From: Bos javanicus
Lineage: Eukaryota > Chordata > Mammalia > Artiodactyla > Bovidae
Reading direction: 5' to 3'
Assembly: GCF_032452875.1 (NCBI RefSeq)
Contig: NC_083885.1
Location: forward strand, 60,830,425-60,894,424
DNA length: 64,000 nt
Positions 35,434-47,864 of the stretch are shown one piece after another (the stretch's first letter is position 1; each line of letters begins with the position of its first letter). Made by a program: the position numbers and the translations under genes. The notes under the pieces are model-generated. The model was not told the DNA's origin. It ran no database searches and saw only the letters and a program-made list of their open reading frames with translations.

Positions 35434-38400
35434 AGGAAATGGCAACCTATTCCAGTATTCTTGCCTGGAGAATCCCAAGGACAGAGGAGACTCTTGACCT
35501 ACACTCCATGGGGTTGCAAAGACTTGCACATGACTGAGGTCCAAGGAGCGGTGGCTGCATGGGTGCAGAAGGGCGGAGAGGAGCTACTCCACGTTCAAGG
35601 TCAAGAGGGGCGGCGGTGAGGAGATACCCCTCATCCAAGGTAAGGAGCAGTGGCTGCGCTTTGCTGGAGCAGCCGTGAAGAGATAGCCCACGTCCAAGGT
35701 AAGAGAAACCCAAGTAAGAAGGTAGGTGTTGCAAGAGGGCATCAGAGGGCACACACTGAAACCATACTCACAGAAAACTAGTCAATCTAATCACACTAGG
35801 ACCATAGCCTTGTCTAACTCAATGAAACTAAGCTATGCTAGGTGAGGCCACCCAAGACGGGTGGGTCATGGTGGAGAGGTCTGAACAGAAAGTGGTCCAC
35901 TGGAGAAAGGAATGGCAAACCACTTCAGTATTCTTGCCTTGAGAACCCCATGAACAGTATGAAAAGGCAAAATGATAGGATACTGAAAGAGGAACTCCCC
36001 AGGTCAGTAGGCACCCAATATGCTACTGGAGATCAGTGGAGAAATAACTCCAGAAAGAATGAAGGGATGGAGCCAAAGCAAAAACAATACCCAGCTGTGG
36101 ATGTGACTGGTGATAGAAGCAAGGTCTGATGCTGTAAACAGCAATATTGCATAGGAACCTGGAATGTTAGGTCCATGAATCAAGGCAAACTGGAAGTGGT
36201 CAAACAAGAGATGGCAAGAGTGAATGTCAACATTTTAGGAATCAGCGAACTGAAATGGACTGGAATGGGTGAATTTAACTCAGATGACCATTTTATCTAC
36301 TATGGTGGGCAGGAATCCCTCAGAAGAAATGGAGAAGCCATGATGGTCAACAAAAGAGTCCAAAATGCAGTACTTGGATGTAATCTCAAAAACGACAGAA
36401 TGATCTGTTTGTTTCAAAGGCAAGCCATTCAATATCACAGTAATCCAAGTCTATGCCCCAACCAGTAACACTGAAGAAGCTGAAGTTAAATGGTTCTATG
36501 AAGACCTACAAGACTTTTTAGAACTAACACCCCAAAAAGATGTTCTTTTCATTATAGGGGACTAGAATGCAAAAGTGGGAAGTCAAAAAACACCTGGAGT
36601 AACAGGCAAATTTGGCCTTGGAATATGGAATGAAGCAGGGCAAAGGCTTCACAGCAAACACCCTCTTCCAACAACACAAGAGAAGACTCTACACATGGAC
36701 ATCACCAGATGGTCAACATCGAAATCAGATTGATTATATTCTTTACAGCCAAAGATGGAGAAGCTCTATACAGTCAGCAAAAACAAGACCAGGAGCTGAC
36801 TGTGGCTCAGATCATGAACTCCTTATTGCCAAATTCAGACTGAAATTGAAGAAAGTAGGGAAAACCACTACACCATTCAGGTATGACCTAAATCAAATCC
36901 CTTATGATTATACAGTGGAAGTGAGAAATAGATTTAAGGGACTAGATCTGATAGATAGAATGCCTGATGAAGTATGGACGGAGGTTCGTGACATTGTACA
37001 GGAAACAGAGATCAAGACCATCCCCATGGAAAAGAAATGCAAAAGAGCAAAACAGCTGTCTGAGGAGACCTTACAAATAGCTGTGAAAAGAAGAGAAGCG
37101 AAAAGCAAAGGAGAAAAGGAAAGATATAAGCATCTGAATGCTGAGTTCCAAAGAATAGCAAGGAGAGATAAGAAAGCCTTCCTCAGCAATCAATGCAAAG
37201 AAATAGAGAAAAACAACAGAATGGGAAAGACTAGAGATCTCTTCAAGAAAATTAGAGATACTAAGGGAACATTTCATGCAAAGATGGGCTCGATACAGGA
37301 TAGAAATAGTATGGACCTAACAGAAGCAGAAGATATTAAGAAGAGGTGCCAAGAATACACAGAAGAACTGTACAAAAAAGATCTTCACGACCCAGATAAT
37401 CACGATGGTGTGATCACTGACCTAGAGCCAGACATCCTGGAATGTGAAGTCAAGTGGGCCTTAGAAAGCATCACTACGAACAAAGCTAGTGGAGGTGATG
37501 GAATTCCAGTGGAGCTCTTTCAAATCCTGAAAGATGATGCTGTGAAAGTGCTGCACTCAATATGCCAGCACATTTGGAAAACTCAGCAGTGGCCACAGGA
37601 CTGGAAAAGGTCAGTTTTCATTCCAATCCCAAAGAAAGGCAATGCCAAAGAATGCTCAAACTACCACACAGTTGCACTCATCTCACACGCTAGTAAAGTA
37701 ATCTCAAAATTCTCCAAGCCAGGCTTCAGCAATACGTGAACCGTGAACTTCCAGATGTTCAACCTGGTTTTAGGAAAGGCAGAGGAACCAGAGATCAAAT
37801 TGCCAACATCTACTAGATCATCGAAAAAGCAAGAGAGCTCCATAAAAAAATCTATTTCTGCTTTATTGACTATGCCAAAGCCTTTGACTGTGTGGATCAC
37901 AATAAACTGTGGAAAATTCTGAAAGAGATGGGAATACCAGAACACCTGATCTGCCTCTTGAGAAACCTATATGCAGGTCAGGAAGCAATAGTTAGAACTG
38001 GACATGGAACAACAGACTGGTTCCAAATAGGAAAAGGAGTACTTCAAGGCTGTATACTGTCACCCTGCTTATTCAACTTCTATGCAGAGTACATCATGAG
38101 AAACGCTGGGCTGGAAGAAGCACAAGCTGGAATCAAGATTGCTGGGAGAAGTATCAATAACCTCAGATATGCAGATGACACCACACTTACGGCAGAAAGT
38201 GAAGAGGAACTAAAAAACCTCTTGATGAAAGTGAAAGAGGAGAGTGAAAAAGTTAGCTTAAGGCTCAACACTCAGAAAATGAAGATCACGGCATCTGGTC
38301 CCATCACTTCATGGAAAATAGATGGGGAAACAGTGGAAACAGTGTCAGACTTTATCTTTTGGGGCTCCAAAATCACTGCAGATGGTGACTGCAGCCATGA

Positions 38401-38935
38401 AATTAAAAGACGCTTACTCCTTGGAAGGAAAGTTATGACCAACATAGATAGCATATTCAAAAGCAGAGACATGCCAACAAAGGTCCGTCTTTCCCAGTGG
38501 TCATGTATGGATGTGAGAGTTGGACTGTGAAGAAAGCTGAGCGCTGAAGAATTGATGCTTTTGAACTGTGGTGTTGGAGAAGACTCTTGAGAGTCCCTTG
38601 GACAGCAAGGAGATCCAACCAGTCCATTCTAAAGGAGATCAGCCCTGGGTGTTCTTTGGAAGGACTGATGCTAAAGCTGAAACTCCAGTACTCTGGCCAC
38701 CTCACGCGAAGAGCTGACTCATTGGAAAAGACTCTGATGGTGGGAGGGATTGGGGGCAGGAGGAGAAGGGGAGGACAGAGGATGAGATGGCTGGATGGCA
38801 TTACCAACTCGATGTACGTGAGTCTGAGTGAACTCTGGGAGTTGGTGATGGACAGGGAGGCCTGGCGTGCTGCGATTCATGGGGTCACAAAGAGTTGGAC
38901 GTGACTGAGGGACTGAACTGAACTGAGTGACTAAC
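35434..38935 (+). mobile_element. BovB LINE, near full length
   Basis: About 3.5 kb including the Bov-A-like 5' leader, the endonuclease domain and the RT domain, ending in GAACTGAACTGAG. The protein is broken. The endonuclease begins at 36175 with the NQGKLEVVKQEMARV segment and shifts frame near 36415. The conserved GDWNAKV motif has Trp changed to a stop at about 36559-36567. The frame then reopens at 36612-37739 and 37892-38530, the last containing an intact YADD. A small deletion around 38470-38490 shifts the tail. Not autonomous. Inserted at a site about 180 bp from the unit 1 BovB in paralogous terms. Confidence 0.93.
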
Positions 38936-40038
38936 ACTTTCACTTCTGGTTCTTTGTCCTGGGTTTCTGACATTCTGGACTAATTCTGTTCTCAGTTGTC
39001 ACCAAATGTAATACATGTACAGTAAATAATCTCTTTGCTGCCTTAGTTGAAGAAAAAAAAAAGTGAGGGCATATAAGACAAAGTTTGGAGACACTGATAA
39101 GAAACAGGGTAAACTTAATAGTAATTAAATAAGAAATGAATCTTTAAAAATATGGTTGGAACTCTATTCAGTGGTCTGTGGAGATCTAACTGGGAAAGAC
39201 ATCTAAAAAAGAGTAGAGCGTCTTTGCTGTATAGCAGCACAACATTGTAGAACAGCTATACCCCAATAAGACCGTTTTACAAAATTTTCTTTATATAATC
39301 TACAAATCATAATTCTTTGCAACAACCATTAAAAATATGGTGGAAAATGTGTAAGTTCTTATGCCAATTTATTTGAAAATTCTTTCAACTAATTGAATAT
39401 ATTAAATTATTTTAGCATTGAGGAATTGTGGCAAATACACTTAACATATTTAACATGAGTTCATATAAAGAAAAGAGAGACTTTGAAGTAAGCCTGAGAT
39501 TTGCATTCTTTCATTTTAGGGAGGTTTTCCTTCATGCAGTGAAAGTATTTGAGTTTAAATTTTATAAGGTCGTATTTGTAGCTTTCAGTGTTTTAGAAAT
39601 TATAAGTCAGAAACAAATGTGTCCCCACTATTCCTCGAATTTTGGCAGTGTGTCTGCAACTCCACTCACACGCTTTTGTCTCAAAGAGTAGAAGCAAACT
39701 TTCAAAGGAGTGTCACAGAGTTATTCAGAAATGTGTTTTCCTCTGACCCCTAAGAAATCAAACAGCTGTCAATTCATGCAGCTTGTCACAGACCAAGAAG
39801 AGAAGTTCAGTTCTCACTGTGAATGAGAAAACTAATCACTGGAGGTGAATTCAGAAATGATTCAACAGACAGAATGGGGCAGGCAGTATCTGTCTATCAC
39901 AGCAACAGAAATAAATCCAGAATTCTCCAGATCATTTCGACTGAAGCAGATCTTCCCAAACCACATGACAAAGCATGATTTCCTCACTGATCCTTGGACC
40001 TCTCACCTGAGTCATCGGCCCCGTGTATTCACATGTAC

Positions 40039-40134
40039 CTGTGTATATGGCTGTTGTCTCAACTCTCCTTATATTCCTGGGATACTTCATTTGCTCCAGA
40101 AAGGTGACCAGGTCTGGCTTAGAGACCACAAAAC
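40039..40134 (-). CDS. KRAB-ZNF gene 2, KRAB-B exon
   Basis: A 96-bp exon with acceptor AAGCAG before 40134 and donor GTACAT after 40039. It encodes VVSKPDLVTFLEQMKYPRNI and keeps the SKPDLVTFLEQ core. The phase matches KRAB-A on one side and the finger exon on the other. The donor is a less usual GT-ACAT, but it is the only reading that keeps frame and homology. Confidence 0.9.
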
Positions 40135-40624
40135 CTGCTTATCAGAAAAAGAAATATTATTTTTTGCTAGAAGATTCTTCAGTTTCCAATATAATACATA
40201 TTGGTGAGAAGAGAAAGTGTGCTTAATACAGCCTAGAGAATGATTTCCCCAAATACTTTACTGAAAGCAGCTTTATAATACTAACAAATACATAAAGAAC
40301 AGATCCTGAGATTCTGGTCAAGTACCACTAAGGCAAAAGTAAGTAGTGGACATGTGATTTGAAGAGGAGGGTACCGCTATTTAATACTATGAAACGTATA
40401 CAATTACCACTAAGCTAGACTGAAGGAGGCAGACTACATCAAGGAAGCAAAAGGTTACAATCATATTGAATCATAAAGCCTTTTTTCTAAACTCATAAAT
40501 TCCCATTTTCCCCTAGAAAGCAGGGATCTGAAATTATTGTGGGAAGGAGAAGATTTCAGAAGACATTTTAGAAATGATGGAACCAAAACCCAGATAAGGG
40601 ATTTTGGAAGGCAGTTATCCTCAC

Positions 40625-40751
40625 CCAAGGAGGCCAGGTTCCTGTAGTTCTGTAACATCACGTCCCTGTACAATTCGCGCTGACCGAGGTCCAGGCATTC
40701 CCACTCCTCTTGGGTGAAGTCTATGGCCACATCCTGGAACGTCAGCCATCC
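40625..40751 (-). CDS. KRAB-ZNF gene 2, KRAB-A exon
   Basis: A 127-bp exon with acceptor TTTCAG and donor GTGAGG, encoding GWLTFQDVAIDFTQEEWECL and continuing to MLQNYRNLASLG. DV and EEW are intact, but the MLE triplet reads MLQ: the conserved Glu is Gln. In this family the MLE position contributes to TRIM28 binding, so repression could be weakened. It joins MAASQ upstream and KRAB-B downstream in frame. Confidence 0.94.
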
Positions 40752-41299
40752 CTGAAATACAAAGTACAGATGCCATGTGGCTGTGGGAAGACTTCCTAAT
40801 GTGACCCAAGATGAAAACACCAAGTTTGGAGCACTGGTTTTGATCGAGGAGAGTGGCTGGTATAACACAATAATGTAATTTTTACACAGTAATATTTTCT
40901 ACCGTATTTCCAACCCCAAGAAAAGAGAATGAGATATGATCTACAAAACATTCAGAACTATTCTGATCTGGAAGAGAAATCATAAAACAATTAGATCAAC
41001 ACTGGAAGATTTATTTTTGAGTGTTGTACTCATGTGACCCAGGATAAACTGTTTATCAAAGAAACAAGAAATATTTTTAAAAAGCAGATTCTGATCCAAG
41101 AATTCTGGAGGGGGGCCTGGGGGGCAATGTGCCAGATTTTAACAAGCTTATTTTCACCAGTTATGTTGAAAGTTTTGCTCCACGAATGACCATTTTGAAC
41201 AGCAATGAAGTAGAATAGTAAGGGAAGAATCCATATTTAACTTTGAACTTTAAGTGTTTTACAGATTTTACAGGTCTAATAGCCTGAGCAGCAACAATT

Positions 41300-42165
41300 T
41301 ACTATATACCATATATCTTTCTAACATCTTTTATAGAGTCTTGAAGGTACAATAAAAGTCATTTAAAATCAATAATATTGCTGCTCCACCTTTCTGCAAT
41401 ATCTAACAGACATCTGTTAAATGGCAGAGCTTAAATCTACTTCAGTGTATGTACTCTAGACTTTAACTAATAAAACACAGACAAAAACACAAGGACAACT
41501 CTAATAAAAAATTTATAGAAGTTTCTCTAATTGTGAAGAATGTAAAAAACAGGAAAAATAATTGATCAAATCATGTTAACATGTTCATGCCTACAGACAT
41601 GCTCTAAAATGTGACTATATATTTATTAAGAGTAAGAGAGAAAACTTTTCATTTCAATAAAATCAGGATAATTTTTAAGTGGTTAACAATATACCTATCT
41701 ATGGGGATGATATTCTTTTTGTAAATACACGAGAGTACAGATATACACAATGATATAAAATAAAACAGAGCTCTGGTTCTGAATTTTTTAATTTACTGAA
41801 AATCTGTATCATTTGCACAGTTTTATTTAAAAATTTAACACAGTTGAACATAGATTAGCACTAATATGATTCCTGTAAACATTTTGGAAAGTACAAAAAT
41901 GTGATGAGACCATGTTTGCGATGTGAACGTGGAGTGTACTGGAAACGATCAGACCTGGATTTGAGTGACAAAAACCCCCGTTCCCAAAACACTGCATCTC
42001 TGCTAAACACAAGAGTGCTCATTTTTCAAAGCCAAGAGAAACTCAGAGCATATGGATTTTCTCCATGGCACATTCCTCACTTCTTTGTTCTAAGGCCCTT
42101 GGTTAAAGCCTGGCAAGTACAAATTGGCACTTATCAAGAGCATTTACCAGCAACTGAACAACAAC
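41300..42165. other. Intronic sequence of gene 2
   Basis: AT-rich intron without a recognised gene. The part at 41960-42120 is paralogous to 58230-58390 in unit 3. Confidence 0.4.
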
Positions 42166-42298
42166 ACGGAGAAGGCAATGGCACCCCACTCCAGTACTCT
42201 TGCCTGGAAAATCCCATGGACAGAGGAGGAGCCTGGGAGGCTACACTCCATAGGACCTCAAAGAGTTGACACAACTGAGCAACTTCACTTTTACTTTC
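42166..42298 (+). mobile_element. Bov-A SINE monomer
   Basis: A single Bov-A unit, from GGAGAAGGCAATGGCACCCC to ACTTCACTTTTACTTT, inserted in the gene 2 intron. Confidence 0.85.
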
Positions 42299-42302
42299 TT
42301 TT

Positions 42303-42676
42303 TGTGCTACTGCAGCTGACAGTCCCGACACTCTGTGCTCCAGGAAACTAGTGCAAAAAGTCTTTAGAGAGTTAGATACTTTCAGGAACTGATCTCATGA
42401 TGCCAATCCTTGCTTCTCCTCTTATCTAGAAAAACAGTAAAAACATTAAATCCCTTCATGCAGACAGCAGCTCCTGGTGCCTAGCAGAAAATCTTATGTA
42501 AAGTGGGTGCTTGATTGAACTGAACTCCTTCAGCACAATTTTCTATATTGACGTCCCCCCACTGCCTCTTTGGAGTGGTCTCTCAGAGCTATTTCTGAGC
42601 GATATCGGCATTCCTCATTTTGTCCCAAATAAAACTTAACTCGCAACTCTCACATTGTGTGTCTTTTTGGTGGACA
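42303..42676 (+). mobile_element. Putative solo LTR, class I ERV
   Basis: Has AATAAA at 42628-42633 followed by a CTCGCAACTCTCACATTGTG-like U5 and a GGACA end, the layout of a mammalian class I LTR. The 5' end is uncertain (TG near 42303 or 42336), and no target-site duplication was identified. Confidence 0.5.
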
Positions 42677-43440
42677 AGACAGGAAAAGATATGAACTTCA
42701 TAGCATGGGAATCTCATAGCAGAACCTGAACCAGTGAACCTCTGAGGTCACGGGGTAAGAAGTACATGAAGAATGCATTATAATTGCCTGGTATTTTGAC
42801 AAAATTATGGAAACCATGATCTGAATCTATTATGAAAAAATGTCAGTTTTAAGCAAATTTCACTTCATATATACCTCCCCTGATCTGTAGCCTAATAGTA
42901 CATTTAATTAGTATGTCTTTCTTGTCAATATACAGGATGGTCTGTCCTACTGTTTTTATTTCTGAAAATTTTCTGAAAAATTCTGGCCCATCGAGTTCCA
43001 AGGGTATTTTCTTACTCCTGTTCTAAAGAGCTGAACTGCATCCACATGTAAACTCATCACAGCATTTTCCCTACTTCCCTAGGATCCCAACACCAAATCA
43101 CATCCAGGTGGGAATCTCGGATACCAGTGCCTCCCTGAGTTGATCTCTCACAAAGGGAATATATATTCAACACTGAACATCACTAATTCATGTTGAGAAT
43201 TCATCATGCTCTATAGAAAGCCAAAATACAAACAATGGGGAGCAAGCTCTGGTCCCTAAGGGAGCAGCAGCCTGAACAGCCCGTCTTCACTATTGTAAGA
43301 AAAGGAAAAAAGAAGAAGGTGATAACAAACTGCCCAAGCAGAAAAATTAGAAGCAGAGAGTAAAGGTTTGCAGGTTCTCAGTCCAGGCATTGCTGGAGGA
43401 AAAGCAGACACAGCCCCAGACCCAGGAACGGGACATTTAC

Positions 43441-43455
43441 CTGTGAAGCTGCCAT
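43441..43455 (-). CDS. KRAB-ZNF gene 2, start exon (MAASQ)
   Basis: ATG at 43453-43455 opens MAASQ and is followed by the donor GTAAATGT. It joins KRAB-A at 40751 in frame as MAASQGWLTFQDVAIDF. The exon probably begins after the CCCCAG acceptor about 30 bp upstream. Foreign, LTR-like sequence begins only about 50 bp further upstream, so the original promoter side of this gene has been displaced or replaced. Confidence 0.75.
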
Positions 43456-43505
43456 TTCGTCTTCTTCCTCCTGCTCTGCCTCTTCTCTGGGGATGTTTTG
43501 GCCAA

Positions 43506-44050
43506 AATCTTGGCTCTCTGTGCACCAATGCCAAACAGAAATACAGAGACAGAGTTATGGAGGAGAAATATAGTGGCTGTGTTACTTTGCCAGGCAAAGG
43601 GGGAACACAGTAGGCTTGTGGTTTAAGAACTGAACCCCCCTCCCTGGTGAGTAGGAGAGTCATATAGTCAGGCAGGAGTAGGTGATGAGGATCAAGGCAG
43701 TAACAGTCTTGTATTCATTCTTGGCAAAGTTTCAAAAGGGTGGGGTTGCTGACTAGATTAGGGTGTGTGAAGGGTGATCTGGTCTTCAAATCTTGACAAG
43801 CCTCAGCTCCTTTGATCTTGCCTCAGGTGGTTTCATTACCTCCTCTGATTAGCAACTCTTTCAAACTGAGAGAAGGTTTTGGGGGCTGGAGTCTTGCCTA
43901 TAAGAAACTGGGAACAAAAATGCCTCCAGGCCCAGGAGTCTTACAGGGCCCCATTAGGCATCAGTTTTATGTTGCAAACTCCCCATCCATATGTTGAGAA
44001 AATAACTTCAAAGGCAGAAACTCAGTTCTGCAACCTGCAGCTGATGCAGT
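43506..44050 (-). mobile_element. Probable LTR-element remnant beside the gene 2 start exon
   Basis: Sequence unlike units 1 and 3 begins exactly where paralogy stops after GGGGATGTT. On the minus strand it ends in a TTTCTGTTTGGCATTGGTGC-type segment resembling retroviral R-U5. The far end meets a 20-bp A tract (44051-44070). Family not determined. Confidence 0.4.
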
Positions 44051-44070
44051 AAAAAAAAAAAAAAAAAAAA
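44051..44070 (+). repeat. Poly(A) tract, 20 bp
   Basis: An uninterrupted run of 20 A. It may be the tail of a retroposed sequence to its left. Confidence 0.8.
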
Positions 44071-44249
44071 GGAAAAGTTTCCTTGTTTCTCTCACCCTTT
44101 TCTGGGCTCTTTTTTACTTTTTCTGTTCCTGACCTGTAGTTGATAATCAAGACTAACCGGATATGCTAATCACATCCTGTATTTGATGCTCTCCTTTCAG
44201 GCATTCTCTTTGTAGAACACTCCTGCTAGTTCTTTCTTTTTGCATTACA

Positions 44250-44675
44250 GAGAGGGGTTTTTGTTGTTGTTCAGACTCTCAGTCATATCTCTTTGCAACT
44301 CCATGGACTGCAACATTCCAGGCTTCCCTGTCCTTCACTATCTCCAGGATTTTGCTCAAACTCACGTCCATGATGTGATGCCATCCAACCTTGTCATCCT
44401 CTGTCGTCCCTTCTCCTCCCGCCTTCAGTCTTCCAGCATCAGGATCTTTTCCAAAGAGTCAGCTCTTCCAATAAATATTCAGGGTTGATTTCCTTTAGGA
44501 TTGACTGGTTTGATCTCCTTGCAGTCCAAGTGACTCTCAAGAGTCTTCTCCAGCACCACAGTTTGAAAGCATCAATTCTTCAGTGCTCAGGCTTCTTTAC
44601 ACTTCAACTCTCAACATGAATACTGGAAAAATCATAGCTTTGACTAGATGGACCTTTGTCAGGAAAGTGATGTCT
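44250..44675 (-). mobile_element. BovB LINE 3' fragment
   Basis: Reverse-oriented BovB 3' end through the RT tail, more diverged than the other copies. It abuts the HNRNPA1 pseudogene with no gap. Confidence 0.85.
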
Positions 44676-45605
44676 GCCCACTTAACTGTGAAAAAGATTT
44701 TTGCTGGTGACATTAAAGAAGACACTGAGGACATCACCTAAGAGATGATTTTGAACAGTATGGGAAAGCTGAAGTGATTGAAATCATGACTGACTGAGGC
44801 AGTGGCAAAATAAGAGGCTTTGCTTTCATAGCCTTTGATGACCATGACTCCATAGACAAGATAAGACTCCGTAGACAAGGTTCAGAAATACCACATTGTG
44901 AATGGCCACAACTGTGCGCTAAGGAGAGCCCTACTTAAGCAAGAGTGGGCTAGTATGTCATCTGGCCAAAGAGGTTGAAGTGGTTCTGGGAACTTCGGTG
45001 GTGGCCATGGAGGTGGCTTTGGTGGGAATGACAACTTTGGTTGTGGAGAAACTTTGGCGGTCGAGGAGGCTTTGGTGGCAGCTGTGGTGGTGGTGGGTGC
45101 GGTGGCGGTGGAGGTGGCTCTGATGATGGATTTGGTAATGATGGGAGCAATTCTGGAGGCGGCGGAAGCTACAGTGATTTTGGTAATGACAACAATCGAT
45201 CTTCAAATTTCAGACCCATGGACAGAGGAAATCTTGGAGGCCCTTATGGTGGTGGAGGCCAATACTTTGCCAAACCACAAAGCCAAGGTAGTTATGGGAG
45301 TTCCAGCAGCTGCAGTAGCTATAGCAGTGGCAGGAGGTTTTAATTACTGTCAGGAGACAAAGCTTAGCAGGAAAGGAGATTCAGAGCAGTGACAGGGAAG
45401 CTACAGATTACAACAGGTTTGTGAATTCAGCCAAACACAATGGTGGCAGAGCCCGCAAAGAAGACATGCTTTAGAGTATGCCCATGAGTATGGGCAAAAA
45501 CTCGAGGACCGTGTTTGTGATTCGTTGTATAACTGATTGTTTTAGCTTCTGTTCTGTGGAAGGTGTAAGGCAATTCCAATAAAGGACTGTAAACTCCGAT
45601 ATTTT
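44676..45605 (+). pseudogene. HNRNPA1: HNRNPA1 processed pseudogene, 5'-truncated
   Basis: Intronless copy of HNRNPA1, an RNA-binding splicing protein. It starts within RRM2 (HLTVKKIF at about 44679), continues through the Gly-rich C-terminal domain and ends with GSGRRF and a stop at about 45343. About 250 bp of 3' UTR follow, with AATAAA near 45579. RRM1 is missing. RRM2 has stops and a frameshift. The Gly-rich part is open over 45041-45343, but that is residual. No poly(A) tail or clear target-site duplication remains. Not expected to be functional. Confidence 0.92.
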
Positions 45606-45744
45606 CTCATCTGTTCAGTGAGGTATGGCGCACAGGTGAGCTTAGACCTGACGCAGCCTCAGGAATGGCAGAGATTTGAGAGTAGAAATTAGGCCCTAAC
45701 CTTTTCTTTTCCTTTGTTTACACTATCATTTAGAAAAATATTTC

Positions 45745-45893
45745 TATTTTTAGAAATATTTTTGAGTCTTAGTTGCAGCACATGAGATCTTTAGCTGTAG
45801 CATGTAGGACCTAGTTGCCTGACCAGGGATTGAACTCGGGTATCCTGCATTCTGAGTGCGGACTCAGCCACTGCGCCAGCACAGAAGTCCCTG
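45745..45893 (-). mobile_element. CHR-2-type SINE
   Basis: Reverse-oriented tRNA-Glu-derived SINE with an ATATTTTTGAG-type tail and the GGGATTGAACTCGGG box. Confidence 0.78.
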
Positions 45894-47588
45894 GGGGTCT
45901 TATTTCCTTGCCTCTGAAATACCTCCACATTGGCTTCCATAAGCCTGCCCAGAAAAACTTAACTGGCGGGGTTTTATGATTCTGTTCTATTGAAACAATA
46001 CCCCTTCTTCGGAGCATAAACTAAAAAGACAGCAAATGTCAATTTTTAAAGTTTTCGGGGCCAATTACATTAGAAATTACTTTTAACAAGTTCAAAGACA
46101 TTCAGATCATCTTCATCATTGAAGACCCCCTCGTGGAGGGCAAGGCCAGAGGCAGGCAGAGAGAGTGGTGGTACTTGGGGCACACGCCTTTATTAGCAAA
46201 CACAGGTGAAGTGCTGCGGGTGATCTGGACGAAATGTGAATTGTTCAATTCGAACAAAAATGAGTGAGATCTGGGTGAACTCTATGAGGTCTCGTTGAAA
46301 GGGTGCTTGAGAATAACAACCTGGGGTGCAGAAGGACAGCTGACCACAAGTACTGCAGGGGAAGAGCGTCAGGAATTTCTATTTTCTTGCTATTTTGCAA
46401 GCTGTTATCAAGTGCATGTGCATACAGGAACAGTTGGTATCGTTCAAAATACCTGGAGGCTGCCTGGCTCCACATAACTGATGCCAGTGTGGCCATATCA
46501 TGGAATAGTTTAAATAAACTCTCAACTATACTATATATAATCCTTATTAGGACCACCACAATGTCCCAGTGGTTACAAAAAGGAGAAAATGACACAATAT
46601 ACAAATGATGGTGAACACGATCTCAAATTATTTGAGATTTAAAGCTAGTTAGAAAAGGGATTACTAGAGATGTCATTTCTGTATGTCCCCAAATGCTTTA
46701 AGGTGGCTGTCTTTTACCTACGACTTTAAATAAGGTGGGACAGGTTAATATTGGTTGCACGGTAACGCTTGACTAATTACACAAGCTGAAGACATTAAAA
46801 ACTGCTCAGTTTTATTAATTAACATATATTAAGAACACACATACTCTAAATCAAGCCTTTCAAAATCCACAGTATGATTCTATATCAAAAGATTATGAAC
46901 TTTCAAAAACACTCTTGTTCTTCTGATATAAGGAGCTGAGAATTGGGATCTCCATAGTTTACAAAATTCATGTAATCATTTAGTAAACAAGAATGTAAAT
47001 TAATTTTATAAGCTTTAGTGAAAAGTTGCCTGTACTTTTCTTGGATATCCATGAAGATGTCTTAATTTCAGTCATATTGAGTAATATTCATGACTTCTGG
47101 CTATTGCTATTATTAAATACTTGACATTTTTAATGAACTACAATCTTTTTATCATTTTAAAAGACTAGCACAGCTGTTTAAAATTTAGAATGGCCCCCTG
47201 CCTTACTTCAAGAACAAGACTGTCCCTGAACACTTACCTATGGTGACACAGAAGAATGTTTTACTTTAATGACAAACAGCATCTCCATTTAGATTTTCAT
47301 TGTACATTTTACATTTCAGGGTTCTTAGTCTTCAATGGAAAAGTAGATATAAATGATTCCCATCTAATATGAGGGCTTCTCTTATTTTTGAGGCAGCAAT
47401 AATCAAAACCATGCGTTCACACTAGAAACTGTCATAGCATGTAATAAATCCAGAGTCAAATTATATTAAATTTAATTTTCATATAATAATAAGGAAAAAT
47501 GATATTAATTATACTGCCAAACATCTATCACCTTAATCCTGTGATCCATATTAACAAATAGTTTTTCTAAGTGTTTTAACTTTGGATT

Positions 47589-47864
47589 GCTGCTGCTGCT
47601 GCTAAGTCGCTTCAGTCGTGTCCGCCTCTGTGTGACCCCATAGACGGCAGCCCACCAGGCTCCCCCGTCCCTGGGATTCTCCAGGCAAGAACACTGGAGT
47701 GGGTTGCCATTTCCTTCTCCAATGCATGAAAGTGAAAAGTGAAAGTCAAGTCGCTCAGTCGTGTCCGACTCTTTGGGACCCCATGGACTGCAGCCTACCA
47801 GGCTCCTCGGCCCATGGGATTTTCCAGGCAAGAATACTGGAGTGGGGTGCCATTGCCTTCTCCG
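47589..47864 (-). mobile_element. BOV-A2 SINE in the unit 3 3' UTR
   Basis: Reverse-orientation dimeric BOV-A2. A perfect 11-bp duplication, AACTTTGGATT, lies at 47578-47588 and 47865-47875. Confidence 0.93.

Larger units (their letters stand above)
29346..43505 (-). repeat. Segmental duplication unit 2
   Basis: Second copy of the KRAB-ZNF unit, from a 3' flank matching 3570-4010 and 46140-46790 to the start-exon flank. It is closest to unit 1, since both share the antisense L1 5' end that unit 3 lacks. It differs by a near full-length BovB at 35434-38935 and by lacking the 14-28 kb block of unit 1. Confidence 0.85.

Noticed and set aside
45041..45343. A 100-codon Gly-rich frame as a working RNA-binding gene
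   Set aside because: It is the C-terminal part of an intronless, 5'-truncated HNRNPA1 copy with upstream stops. The ATG is internal and no promoter is seen.
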